Source: an uncultured Emticicia sp. (lineage in GTDB: Bacteria; Bacteroidota; Bacteroidia; Cytophagales; Spirosomataceae). Taken from it: a stretch of DNA of 55,889 nt. The DNA is taken from assembly GCF_937903345.1 (NCBI RefSeq), contig NZ_CALCZQ010000017.1:1-55889 (forward strand), written 5' to 3'. Under the pieces are notes generated by a model. It was not told where the DNA came from, ran no database searches, and saw only the letters and a list, made by a program, of their open reading frames with translations. Shown here piece after piece: positions 23,842-31,022 of the stretch (the first letter of the stretch is position 1; each line of letters begins with the position of its first letter). Both the position numbers and the translations under genes were made by a program.

Positions 23842-25314
23842 ATGAGGAATTCAGAAAGACCCAAAAAGTCCGATAACCGTGGTGGTTTCGGCGAAAAAAA
23901 AGCATTTGGTGATAAGCCAGCTTTCAAGAAAAAAGAAAATGGTGTTGGTGGTTTTGGAGAAAGAAAATTTATTGTGACTAACAATATCGAAAGTAAGACT
24001 TACAGCGATAGAAAACCATTCGGCGATAGACAGGACACTAATCGAAAACCATTCAGCAGCGACCGCCCCTATTCAAAACGAGAAGAAAGTTCTGACCGCA
24101 AGCCATTTGGCGAAAGAAGCGACAGAAAACCATTTAGCAGCGACCGCCCTTACCAAAAACGAGAAGAAAGTTCTGAGCGTAAGCCTTTTGGTGAAAGAAG
24201 CGATAGGAAACCTTTCAGCAGTGACCGGCCTTATCAAAAACGAGAAGAAAGTTCTTACCGTAAGCCATTTGGTGAAAGGAAAGATGCCGCTTCAAAATCT
24301 TTTGAAGATAAACCAAGGGTTTTTTCTGACGAAAAGCCTGCACATCCTTTTAGAAAAAGAGATGACAGCGGCCGAGCAACATCAAACGACCGGAAAAATG
24401 CTTATTCGGCTGACAAACCTCGTTTTCAGAAAAACGAACCGCACAATAGAGATTTCAAGCCGAAAGATAAATTTGAGCCAAAAGAAAATCAAGCAACTTC
24501 TGGGCGTATAGAAGCTCCAAATTATGATACCGAGCGTTTGAAAAGCAAACTTCCTGAGAAAGTTCAGAAAAAAGTTTTAAAAGAAGAAAGTGAGTCTTCG
24601 AAAGATGGTTCAGTAAGACTAAATCGTTATATTTCTAATGCAGGAGTAGCTTCTCGACGTGATGCTGACGAATTGATTGCATCAGGTCAAATTACTGTAA
24701 ATGGTAAAGAAATTACAGAAATGGGTTATAAAGTGAAGCCTACTGATGTAGTGAAATACGGCAAAAAAATATTGAGTCGTGAGAAATTGATGTATGTTTT
24801 ATTGAACAAACCAAAAGATTTTATCACAACCACTGAAGACCCAGATGAGCGTAGAACGGTAATGGATTTAGTAAAAAATGCTTGTCCAGAGCGTATTTAT
24901 CCAGTAGGTCGTTTGGATAGAAATACAACAGGTTTATTGCTTTTAACAAATGATGGTGAAGTAGCCGAAAAACTTTCGCACCCATCAAATGAAATTAAGA
25001 AAATCTATCAGGTTGAGTTAGATAAGCCTATTACAACCGATGATTTTGAGACAATCGTAAATGGTATTGATTTAGAGGATGGATTTATCAAACCCGATGA
25101 ATTAGCACTTGTTACCCCCGATGCCGAAGTTGTTGGAATCAAGATTCATAGTGGTAAAAACCGTATTGTGCGTCGTATTTTTGAACACTTAGGATATGAA
25201 GTATTGAAACTTGACCGTACCACTTACGCTGGTCTTGATAAAAAAGACTTACCACGTGGCAAATGGCGTTTTTTGACTGAAAAAGAAGTAATTCGATTGA
25301 AATATATGATATAA
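23842..25314 (+). CDS. rRNA pseudouridine synthase (RluB/RsuA family) with repetitive disordered N-terminus
   Basis: It converts a uridine in rRNA (probably 23S, RluB-like) to pseudouridine. The 490-aa product has its enzymatic part at the C-terminus: an S4 RNA-binding domain (about 258-305, VRLNRYISNAGVASRRDADE) and the synthase domain with catalytic Asp359 (GRLDRNTTGLLLL) and the NRIVRRIFEHLGYEV motif. Residues 1-250 are low-complexity, rich in Arg, Lys, Asp, Phe and Pro, with nearly identical 27-29-residue repeats at 55-148. Long basic N-terminal extensions of this kind are known in Bacteroidota RluB-like proteins and probably help RNA binding. The exact target uridine is not evident. Confidence 0.9.
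   Translation: MRNSERPKKSDNRGGFGEKKAFGDKPAFKKKENGVGGFGERKFIVTNNIESKTYSDRKPFGDRQDTNRKPFSSDRPYSKREESSDRKPFGERSDRKPFSSDRPYQKREESSERKPFGERSDRKPFSSDRPYQKREESSYRKPFGERKDAASKSFEDKPRVFSDEKPAHPFRKRDDSGRATSNDRKNAYSADKPRFQKNEPHNRDFKPKDKFEPKENQATSGRIEAPNYDTERLKSKLPEKVQKKVLKEESESSKDGSVRLNRYISNAGVASRRDADELIASGQITVNGKEITEMGYKVKPTDVVKYGKKILSREKLMYVLLNKPKDFITTTEDPDERRTVMDLVKNACPERIYPVGRLDRNTTGLLLLTNDGEVAEKLSHPSNEIKKIYQVELDKPITTDDFETIVNGIDLEDGFIKPDELALVTPDAEVVGIKIHSGKNRIVRRIFEHLGYEVLKLDRTTYAGLDKKDLPRGKWRFLTEKEVIRLKYMI
24004..24285 (+). repeat. In-gene tandem repeats, about 81-87 bp each
   Basis: Codons 55-148 contain repeats of 29, 27 and 27 residues plus a partial fourth copy. Each has the pattern DRKPFGERSDRKPFSSDRPY then QKREES. 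Units two and three differ by a single residue (SDRK/SERK). Copy number may vary between strains, and the array stays in frame for any whole-unit change. Confidence 0.85.
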
Positions 25315-25437
25315 AATAGTCGAAAAGATAATCAAGCGAGCACTAAGTGGTCAAACATGAATAGCCCCGAATGTATTTCTGGTAAAAAATGATAGGTTTT
25401 ATTTCGACACTGAATGTGTAGAAATAATTTGACATTT

Positions 25438-25477
25438 ACAACCCTGTAGGATTTTCTCACAGGGTTGTGTGTTTTTT
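25438..25477 (+). terminator. Intrinsic terminator downstream of the RluB-like gene
   Basis: The perfect 10-bp stem ACAACCCTGT/ACAGGGTTGT with an 11-nt loop is followed by GTGTTTTTT. It lies 124 nt after the stop, so the transcript carries a long 3' tail. Confidence 0.72.
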
Positions 25478-25585
25478 CGGTATAAAATTAACTGTTTCGT
25501 TCAGAAAAAAAGACGCTTCGCCAGAGCAAACGTATAGTTATAGACTTATAAGCCATTTGTCATAGCCCTATACAACAAAATTTAT

Positions 25586-25593
25586 TATCTTTG
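25586..25593 (+). promoter_or_regulatory. Probable -7 box of the phosphosulfolactate synthase operon
   Basis: TATCTTTG is identical to the -7 boxes of the HU, DUF1080/PA14 and small-basic-protein promoters here and lies 30 nt before the ATG. The nearest TTTG (25556-25559) is 26 nt away, too far for the usual spacer, so the -33 half is uncertain. Confidence 0.5.
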
Positions 25594-25623
25594 CCCTCGA
25601 TTCAAAAAATAAGATAAAAGTAG

Positions 25624-26451
25624 ATGATGAATTATAGTTTAAACCATGTACCGAAACGTACAGTGAAACCTCGTGAGTCTGGCCTCACAATGGTAATGGA
25701 CAAAGGTCTCAGTATCAGAGAAGTAGAAGATATGTTGGATGTTTCGGCACCACATATTGATATTGTAAAACTTGGCTGGGCGACTTCATTTGTAACTCCT
25801 AATCTAAAAGATAAAGTAAAAGTGTATCAGGATGCAGGTATTCCGCTTTATTTTGGTGGAACACTCTTCGAAGCATTTGTGGCCCGTGATCAATTTGAAG
25901 ATTATTTAAGGGTTTTAGACCAATATAAACTCGAACATGCCGAAGTTTCTGACGGCTCAATTGAAATTCCAAGCGATGAAAAATGTGAATATATTCGTCG
26001 CTTGGCTACTCGTGTTAAAGTGCTTTCGGAAGTAGGTTCAAAAGATGCTGAAAAGATTTTCGCTCCTTATAAATGGATTGAAATGATGCAGTCTGAGCTT
26101 GATGCTGGTGCTTGGAAAGTAATCGGAGAAGCCCGGGAAGGCGGAAATGTTGGTCTTTTTCGTAGCAGTGGCGAAGTGCGTCAAGGTTTGGTTGATGAAA
26201 TTATTCATGCGATTCCTGCTGAAAAAATTATTTGGGAAGCTCCCCAAAAATCTCAGCAAGTATACTTTGTAAAATTAGTAGGAACAAACGTAAATCTCGG
26301 AAATATCGCACCTCACGAAGTAATTCCACTCGAAACCATTCGTTTGGGTTTACGTGGTGATACTTTTGCTCATTTCTTGCCAGAAAAAACAAAAAAACGT
26401 TTCAAACTCGGCAAATATAGCGGCGATAAGCGAATTACGCAGGAAGAGTGA
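25624..26451 (+). CDS. comA: Phosphosulfolactate synthase (ComA family)
   Basis: The family adds sulfite to phosphoenolpyruvate to give 2-phospho-3-sulfolactate, the first step of one coenzyme M route in methanogens. The product is 275 aa, the family length. It is a TIM-barrel with SGLTMVMDKGLS, VDIVKLGWATSF-like (HIDIVKLGWATSF), GTLFEAFV, AEVSDGSIEIP, EVGSKD, IGEAREGGNVG and IIWEAPQKSQQ motifs in the expected order. In Bacteroidota coenzyme M is not expected, so the product may feed sulfolactate or sulfonolipid-related metabolism; this is inference. Two ATGs (25624 and 25627) are possible. It heads the run with dedA and aroE, and its stop lies 5 nt from the left repeat of the four-helix-bundle element. 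Confidence 0.85.
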   Translation: MMNYSLNHVPKRTVKPRESGLTMVMDKGLSIREVEDMLDVSAPHIDIVKLGWATSFVTPNLKDKVKVYQDAGIPLYFGGTLFEAFVARDQFEDYLRVLDQYKLEHAEVSDGSIEIPSDEKCEYIRRLATRVKVLSEVGSKDAEKIFAPYKWIEMMQSELDAGAWKVIGEAREGGNVGLFRSSGEVRQGLVDEIIHAIPAEKIIWEAPQKSQQVYFVKLVGTNVNLGNIAPHEVIPLETIRLGLRGDTFAHFLPEKTKKRFKLGKYSGDKRITQEE

Positions 26452-26463
26452 TATTGAGTTCTA

Positions 26464-26488
26464 AGTTCTGAGTTTAGAGTTCTGAGTT
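26464..26488. repeat. Left 25-bp inverted repeat of the four-helix-bundle cassette
   Basis: It begins AGTTCTGAGTTTAGAG and contains two AGTTCTGAGTT units. It is exactly complementary to 26927-26951. Confidence 0.9.
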
Positions 26489-26519
26489 TATTTCATTGTG
26501 TTTTTTTGCTGTTTTTTTT

Positions 26520-26903
26520 ATGAAAAATACTGAAAGCATAATTGAGCAAAAATCTTTTAGGTTTTCTGTGAGGATTATCAATTTGTATAAGTTTTTACAG
26601 GAAAATACTAAAGAATATGTTCTATCAAAGCAAGTTTTAAAAAGCGGAACATCGATTGGAGCAAATGTAAACGAAGCTCTTTCAGCAGAATCCACCTCAG
26701 ACTTTATACATAAATTAGGCATTGCCTCAAAGGAAGTGCGAGAAACTTCATATTGGCTTCGACTAATGTGTGAAACTCAATTTATAGATGCCAAATCTTT
26801 TGAGTCAATTCATGGCGAATGTTTAGAATTATTAAAAATTATCAATAGTATTATTTTAACCACAAAGCAAAAACAAGAGGAAAAGAGAAAGAAATCAGAG
26901 TAG
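26520..26903 (+). CDS. Four-helix-bundle protein (23S rRNA intervening-sequence/S23 family)
   Basis: The product (127 aa) belongs to the four-helix-bundle family named after proteins encoded in 23S rRNA intervening sequences. It is recognised by SKQVLKSGTSIGANVNEALS, the SxxxFxxKLxIAxKEARET pattern (here DFIHKLGIASKEVRETSYWL) and the final ELLKIINSII helix. Known structures are pentameric bundles with a basic face; the Avd accessory protein of diversity-generating retroelements is related. Function of stand-alone copies is not established. It does not lie in rRNA here but between perfect inverted repeats. An in-frame ATG at 26496 would add eight hydrophobic residues; 26520 gives the usual N-terminus. 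Confidence 0.88.
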   Translation: MKNTESIIEQKSFRFSVRIINLYKFLQENTKEYVLSKQVLKSGTSIGANVNEALSAESTSDFIHKLGIASKEVRETSYWLRLMCETQFIDAKSFESIHGECLELLKIINSIILTTKQKQEEKRKKSE

Positions 26904-26926
26904 AAATCATAGAAACGGACACTCAG

Positions 26927-26951
26927 AACTCAGAACTCTAAACTCAGAACT
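26927..26951. repeat. Right 25-bp inverted repeat of the four-helix-bundle cassette
   Basis: It is the exact reverse complement of 26464-26488. An additional ACTCAG unit extends it on the gene-proximal side (26921-26926). It ends just before the dedA start and therefore forms most of its translation-initiation region. Confidence 0.9.
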
Positions 26952-26957
26952 CTCATC

Positions 26958-27602
26958 ATGGAATTTATTCACTTTATCTTAGACTTTTTAAAAGACCCAT
27001 TGACTACACTTCAATGGTTTTTGGCCGAATACGATACGCTTACCTACGCTATCTTGTTTCTGATTATTTTTGTAGAAACGGGCTTTATCATCATGCCGCT
27101 TTTACCTGGCGATTCGCTACTTTTTGCGGTGGGGTTGTTGGCTTCTACCACTGGCAAACTTGATATTGTTTTCGTGATTCCACTATTGATTGTTGCCGCA
27201 CTTTTGGGCGATAACGTAAATTATTTAGTCGGAAAGAACTTTAGTAATTTTATCAAATCTCGTGATAAAATACTCTTCTTAAAGCGTGAATATATCACCA
27301 AAACCGAAGAATTTTACGAAAAACATGGTGGAAAAGCCGTAATTATTGCTCGTTTTATGCCAATTATTCGTACAATCGCTCCATTTGTGGCGGGTGCAGG
27401 TAGCATGAAATACGGTAAATATATTACTTTTTGTATTCTGGGAGCTATTTTGTGGGTAACGAGCATTACGCTTTTGGGCTATTTTCTTGGTTCAAACGAA
27501 TGGGTAAAACACAATTTCGAGAAAGTAGTTTTAGGAATCGTTTTCATATCAATTTTGCCAATGATTGTTGGAATTTTGAGAGCAAAATTTGCTAAATCAT
27601 GA
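26958..27602 (+). CDS. DedA-family membrane protein
   Basis: The product (214 aa) is an inner-membrane protein with about five hydrophobic segments and the DedA hallmarks: FVETGFIIMPLLPGDSLLFA at about 35-54, GDNVNYLVGK, and FMPIIRTIAPFVAGAGSM (about 138-155) with the conserved Arg. Members flip or carry polyprenyl- or phospholipids and affect envelope homeostasis. It lies between the four-helix-bundle cassette and aroE (69 nt apart). Because the cassette abuts its start, its expression may now depend on read-through from comA or on sequence inside the cassette. Confidence 0.92.
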   Translation: MEFIHFILDFLKDPLTTLQWFLAEYDTLTYAILFLIIFVETGFIIMPLLPGDSLLFAVGLLASTTGKLDIVFVIPLLIVAALLGDNVNYLVGKNFSNFIKSRDKILFLKREYITKTEEFYEKHGGKAVIIARFMPIIRTIAPFVAGAGSMKYGKYITFCILGAILWVTSITLLGYFLGSNEWVKHNFEKVVLGIVFISILPMIVGILRAKFAKS

Positions 27603-27671
27603 TAATGAAATCTTTATAGTTTTAATTATTCCGGCAGTTCAAACTGACGGTTTTATTTTTCTGTTTTTTCC

Positions 27672-28415
27672 ATGAATGCTTACGCCTTAATCGGATATCC
27701 ACTCGGACACTCGTTTTCAAAAAAATATTTTACCGAAAAATTTGAGAAAATGAGACTTTCTGAAACTCACGAATATAAACTTTTTGAGTTGCTTGAAATT
27801 CAAGAACTTCCGCAGTTATTGAAAAATGAACCGAATTTGCAAGGTTTAAACGTGACGATTCCACACAAACAGGCAGTAATGCCTTTTTTGGATGGCCTTG
27901 ATGCTTCTGCTGAAAAAGTTGGGGCAGTAAATGTCATTAAATTCATAGAAAATGGTCGTTTAATAGGCTATAATTCAGACTATTATGGTTTCAAAACTTC
28001 GCTTGAAGACTTCCTTTCCGAAGTTAATATTCCATCAATCAAAGCACTTGTTTTAGGAAATGGTGGAGCAGGAAAAGCAGTTGTGGCAGCACTTAAAGAT
28101 TTAGGAATTGCCTATAAAACGGTTTCTCGCACTAAATCAGAAGAAAATATTTCTTATTACGAAATCCCCGCTTTAATTGCTGATTATCAATTGATTATCA
28201 ACTGTTCACCTGTCGGAACTTATCCAAAATCTGACCAATGTCCTGATATTCCGTACGAATCTCTGACCGAAAATCATTATCTCTACGATTTGGTGTATAA
28301 TCCCCTTGAAACGCTTTTTCTGCAAAAAGGAAAAGAAAAAGGAGCAAAAATACATAATGGCCTACGAATGCTTCATTTGCAAGCTGAGAAAGCCTGGGAA
28401 GTTTGGAATTCGTGA
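27672..28415 (+). CDS. aroE: Shikimate dehydrogenase
   Basis: It reduces 3-dehydroshikimate to shikimate with NADPH in aromatic amino-acid synthesis. The product is 247 aa, slightly short for AroE but normal in Bacteroidota. Substrate-binding GYPLGHSFSKKYF is at the N-terminus, catalytic Lys66 lies in NVTIPHKQ, Asp103 in NSDYYGF, and the nucleotide-binding loop is VLGNGGAGKA (127-136). Cytosolic. It probably belongs to the comA-dedA-aroE transcript. Confidence 0.94.
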   Translation: MNAYALIGYPLGHSFSKKYFTEKFEKMRLSETHEYKLFELLEIQELPQLLKNEPNLQGLNVTIPHKQAVMPFLDGLDASAEKVGAVNVIKFIENGRLIGYNSDYYGFKTSLEDFLSEVNIPSIKALVLGNGGAGKAVVAALKDLGIAYKTVSRTKSEENISYYEIPALIADYQLIINCSPVGTYPKSDQCPDIPYESLTENHYLYDLVYNPLETLFLQKGKEKGAKIHNGLRMLHLQAEKAWEVWNS

Positions 28416-28444
28416 TTAAAGTAAGGCTTCGCTTAAAGTTTTCT

Positions 28445-28452
28445 TAAATTTG
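28445..28452 (+). promoter_or_regulatory. Possible -7 box of the 2Fe-2S protein gene
   Basis: TAAATTTG fits TAnnTTTG and lies 38 nt before the ATG at 28491. No TTTG was found at the right distance upstream. Confidence 0.35.
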
Positions 28453-28490
28453 TTGTAACACAATCAAAACATTTTAAAAAAATCAAAAAA

Positions 28491-28808
28491 ATGAAATTCA
28501 ATAAGCACGTATTTGTTTGTACAAACGATAAAGACGCACCAAAAAAATGTTGTGGAAGTGAAAGAGGTATGGCTTTGGTCGATGCCTTCAAAGAAGAATT
28601 GAAAGATCGCAATTTATTGACCGAAATAAGAGCTCAAAAAACAGGTTGTTTAGATACTTGCGGAATGGGACCTTCGGTGGTGGTTTATCCAGAAGGTGTT
28701 TGGTACGGAAATGTACAGCCATCAGACATTAAAGAAATCGTAGAAAGCCATTTAGTAAACAACCAACCCGTTGAGCGTTTGCAATTAAAATTTGCACCAA
28801 AAGCTTAG
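28491..28808 (+). CDS. Thioredoxin-like 2Fe-2S ferredoxin
   Basis: The product (105 aa) is a small (2Fe-2S) ferredoxin-domain protein of the thioredoxin-fold type. Cysteines at 10, 20, 21, 53 and 57 (HVFVCTNDKDAPKKCCG and KTGCLDTCGMGP) match the C-x(8-12)-C ... C-x3-C pattern binding a 2Fe-2S cluster. GPSVVVYPEGVWYGNV is also typical. It is an electron carrier of unknown partner. The HAD gene begins 5 nt after its stop, so they are probably co-transcribed. Confidence 0.88.
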   Translation: MKFNKHVFVCTNDKDAPKKCCGSERGMALVDAFKEELKDRNLLTEIRAQKTGCLDTCGMGPSVVVYPEGVWYGNVQPSDIKEIVESHLVNNQPVERLQLKFAPKA

Positions 28809-28812
28809 TTTT

Positions 28813-29511
28813 ATGGCCTACAAACACCTTTTCTTTGACCTCGATCATACACTTTGGGATTTTGAAAAAAACTCGGCCGAATGTTTAGCTGATATTTATG
28901 AAATTTTTAATTTTAAAAACCTAAATATCAGCAGTTTAGAAACGTTTCAGCAAGAATTTTCAATAGTGAATAGACATCACTGGAGTTTGCTCGAACAAAA
29001 CCTGATTTCACATGAAGACCTTCGCCGTCGTCGTTTTCAAGAAACGCTCGAAAATCTCGGAGTAAAAGACCTTAAAAAGTCATTTGGTTTAGAAATCAAT
29101 GAATATTTTCTTGAACTTTTACCTAAAAAGGCACATTTGATAGAAGGTGCAGTTGAAGTGTTAGAGTATCTTTTACCAAAATACGAATTGCATATCATCA
29201 GTAATGGTTGGCAAGATATTCAGGTGAATAAAATGAAAAGCTCCGAAATACACCATTATTTCGGAGAAATCATCACCAACGAATTAGCAGGCACTCGCAA
29301 ACCAGACCGCCGTATTTTTGATTATGCGGTAGATGTCACAAAAGCTGATTTGTCTGAAAGTTTAATGATTGGCGATAACTATGAAGCCGATATTTTGGGG
29401 GCAATCAATGCAAAAATGGATACGGTTTTTTATAATCCAGATGATATTCCAACTAGTCAAAAACCAACTTTTGATATAAAGAAACTGATCGAATTGAAAG
29501 AAATTTTGTGA
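28813..29511 (+). CDS. yjjG: HAD-family pyrimidine nucleotidase (YjjG-like)
   Basis: This is a haloacid-dehalogenase phosphatase of the YjjG type, which removes phosphate from non-canonical or damaged pyrimidine nucleotides. The product is 232 aa. Motif I is FDLDHTLWDFE (nucleophile Asp10, acid Asp12), motif II IISNGW, motif III Lys in GTRKPDRRIF, and motif IV MIGDNYEADILGA. A C1 helical cap lies between motifs I and II. The start ATG at 28813 gives MAYKHLFFDLDHT; an earlier in-frame ATG overlaps the ferredoxin gene. A 3'-end hairpin repeat follows. Confidence 0.9.
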   Translation: MAYKHLFFDLDHTLWDFEKNSAECLADIYEIFNFKNLNISSLETFQQEFSIVNRHHWSLLEQNLISHEDLRRRRFQETLENLGVKDLKKSFGLEINEYFLELLPKKAHLIEGAVEVLEYLLPKYELHIISNGWQDIQVNKMKSSEIHHYFGEIITNELAGTRKPDRRIFDYAVDVTKADLSESLMIGDNYEADILGAINAKMDTVFYNPDDIPTSQKPTFDIKKLIELKEIL

Positions 29512-29513
29512 AA

Positions 29514-29540
29514 TTGTAGGACAAGTTTTTAAATTGTCTC
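29514..29540 (+). repeat. Dispersed 3'-end hairpin, copy 1
   Basis: It begins TTGTAGGACAAG and closes TTGTC two nucleotides after the yjjG stop, forming GACAA/TTGTC with a short loop. Equivalent sequences follow the stops at 47136 and (minus strand) 51003, all in the same orientation as the gene. See copies 2 and 3. Confidence 0.55.
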
Positions 29541-29593
29541 TTCGAAGAAAAAAATGCAAAGCGAACCTAAAAACCAAATAATTTAGCCAAATT

Positions 29594-30076
29594 ATGCAAG
29601 CTTCCGCTCAACATTTACGCCAAACCCTCGACTACATTTTTCCTTTTTTGAAAAATATTACTGACGAAGAAGCAAGTGTTAAGCCTTTGCCTCACAAATG
29701 GTCAAAGAAAGAAATTTTAGGGCATTTGATAGATTCAGCCTGTAATAATCAGCAGAAATTTGTCAGAATGATGGCACAGCCGCACCTTGATTTTGTGGGC
29801 TATGCTCAAGACTTTTGGGTGAGCGAACAGCATTATAATCAAGCATCTTGGTCTGAATTAATTGATTTGTGGTATGCATATAATCAGCACATTGCACATG
29901 TTATTGAATTTGTAAATCCCGATTTTCTACAAAATACAATTACCATCAATGGTCTTGGGCTTTTCAAACTCGAATTTATTTTGCAAGATTACGCAGAGCA
30001 TTTGAAACATCACCTAAAAGCTATTTTGCCAGAAATAGCCTTAGAAAGTGCGTTTTCAAATGTGTATAGTACATGA
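29594..30076 (+). CDS. DinB-like four-helix metal-binding protein
   Basis: The product (160 aa) is of the DinB/YfiT superfamily (DinB_2 type), a four-helix bundle with a three-His metal site: His in GHLIDSACNN (about 53) and His residues in AEHLKHHLKAIL near 137-141. The opening LRQTLDYIFPFLKNITDEEA and PHKWSKKEILGHLIDS motif are typical. Members include thiol-dependent transferases and stress proteins; no substrate can be assigned. It is cytosolic and probably the last gene of the run starting at comA. Confidence 0.85.
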   Translation: MQASAQHLRQTLDYIFPFLKNITDEEASVKPLPHKWSKKEILGHLIDSACNNQQKFVRMMAQPHLDFVGYAQDFWVSEQHYNQASWSELIDLWYAYNQHIAHVIEFVNPDFLQNTITINGLGLFKLEFILQDYAEHLKHHLKAILPEIALESAFSNVYST

Positions 30077-30191
30077 ATAATTCGAAACGTAAGACTAGTT
30101 TCGAATAAAGAAACTGACAAAATTGCATAATAAAATGCTATTTTACTGTAAATATCACTTTTTAGGCAAAACTATTAGTTTGCAAAAGCGT

Positions 30192-30908
30192 TTAAAAACT
30201 CATCGGAATATCCATCAGCAAAACTTCCGCATCACTGCTTCCTTTAATATGTATCGATTCGGTCTCGCTAACACCTAAGGCATCTCTACGACCCAATTTT
30301 TGACCATTTATTTCTATTTCTCCTTCTAAAACAAAAGCATAAACACCATTTCCTTGACGTTTGATTGCGTAAGAAAAATCAGTACCAGCATCAAGATTTC
30401 CGAGCGAAAACCAAGCATCTTGGTTGATTCCTACGCCACCATCATTCGATTCAAAAGGAGAAACTACGATTTGAAATTTGTTTTTGCGTTCTTCAATCAA
30501 GAACTCCTGTTGGTCATAGCGTGGTTCAATATTTTTGAGTTTCGGAAATACCCAAATCTGCAAAAACTTCACTGCCTGGTCATGATTTTTATTTTTTTCG
30601 GAGTGATAAATTCCCGTTCCAGCTGACATGATTTGTACCTCACCTTTTTTGATAATAGTAGTATTGCCCATACTATCTTTATGCTCTAAATCACCTGAAA
30701 GCGGAATCGAGATGATTTCCATATTATCATGCGGATGCATACCAAAGCCCATTCCGCCAGCAACTGAATCATCATTTAAGACTCTTAAAGCACCAAAATG
30801 AATTTTGTTCGGGTCCTGAAAACCAGCAAAACTAAAAGAATGATAACTATTGAGCCATCCATGATTGGCGTGTCCACGTTCGTTGGCATTGTGAAATGTT
30901 GTTTTCAT
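30192..30908 (-). CDS. Pirin-family protein (YhhW-like)
   Basis: The product (238 aa) is a bicupin of the pirin family, some members of which have quercetin 2,3-dioxygenase activity. N-terminal cupin with metal-binding His residues in GFGMHPHDNMEIIS, Glu/His in SAGTGIYHSEKNK, and a second, degenerate cupin (VYAFVLEGEIEINGQKL). Single cytosolic gene, convergent with the DinB-like gene. The upstream space to DUF2461 contains TA repeats. The natural role is not defined in this organism. Confidence 0.9.
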   Translation of the reverse strand: MKTTFHNANERGHANHGWLNSYHSFSFAGFQDPNKIHFGALRVLNDDSVAGGMGFGMHPHDNMEIISIPLSGDLEHKDSMGNTTIIKKGEVQIMSAGTGIYHSEKNKNHDQAVKFLQIWVFPKLKNIEPRYDQQEFLIEERKNKFQIVVSPFESNDGGVGINQDAWFSLGNLDAGTDFSYAIKRQGNGVYAFVLEGEIEINGQKLGRRDALGVSETESIHIKGSSDAEVLLMDIPMSF

Positions 30909-31022
30909 AATATATATATTTGATTCTCAATTAGTCCACTTCTGATTATTGAAAAATTTAAAATTGACAATTGAATATGATAAGCTACTGATTATTAGGC
31001 GTTTGATTCTTATCAATATGTT

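Larger units (their letters stand above)
25315..25623. other. Intergenic region upstream of the phosphosulfolactate synthase gene
   Basis: It contains the terminator at 25438-25477, a partial REP-like motif around 25535-25570 (TTATAAGCC, CATAGCC) and a -7 box at 25586. No open frame or RNA gene was recognised. Confidence 0.4.
26456..26953. mobile_element. Inverted-repeat-flanked four-helix-bundle cassette
   Basis: Left arm 26456-26490 and right arm 26921-26953 are built from repeated AGTTCTGAG-type units in opposite orientation. They share a perfect 25-bp inverted repeat (26464-26488 against 26927-26951). The 0.5-kb cassette contains one gene and fills the whole gap between the comA stop (5 nt away) and the dedA ATG (4 nt away). 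No transposase is present and no clear target-site duplication was seen. Similar genes with short repetitive flanks recur in Bacteroidota as far as I recall. Mobility is inferred from architecture. Confidence 0.6.

Noticed and set aside
24004..24285. CRISPR-like repeats
   Set aside because: Units are in-frame coding repeats of 81-87 bp without variable spacers; no cas genes in the window.
24107..24511. 134-codon alternative frame in the RluB-like repeats
   Set aside because: It arises from the repeat units read in another frame; the S4/synthase frame is the real one.
26456..26953. Diversity-generating retroelement
   Set aside because: The four-helix-bundle protein is related to Avd, but there is no reverse transcriptase, template repeat or variable target gene nearby.
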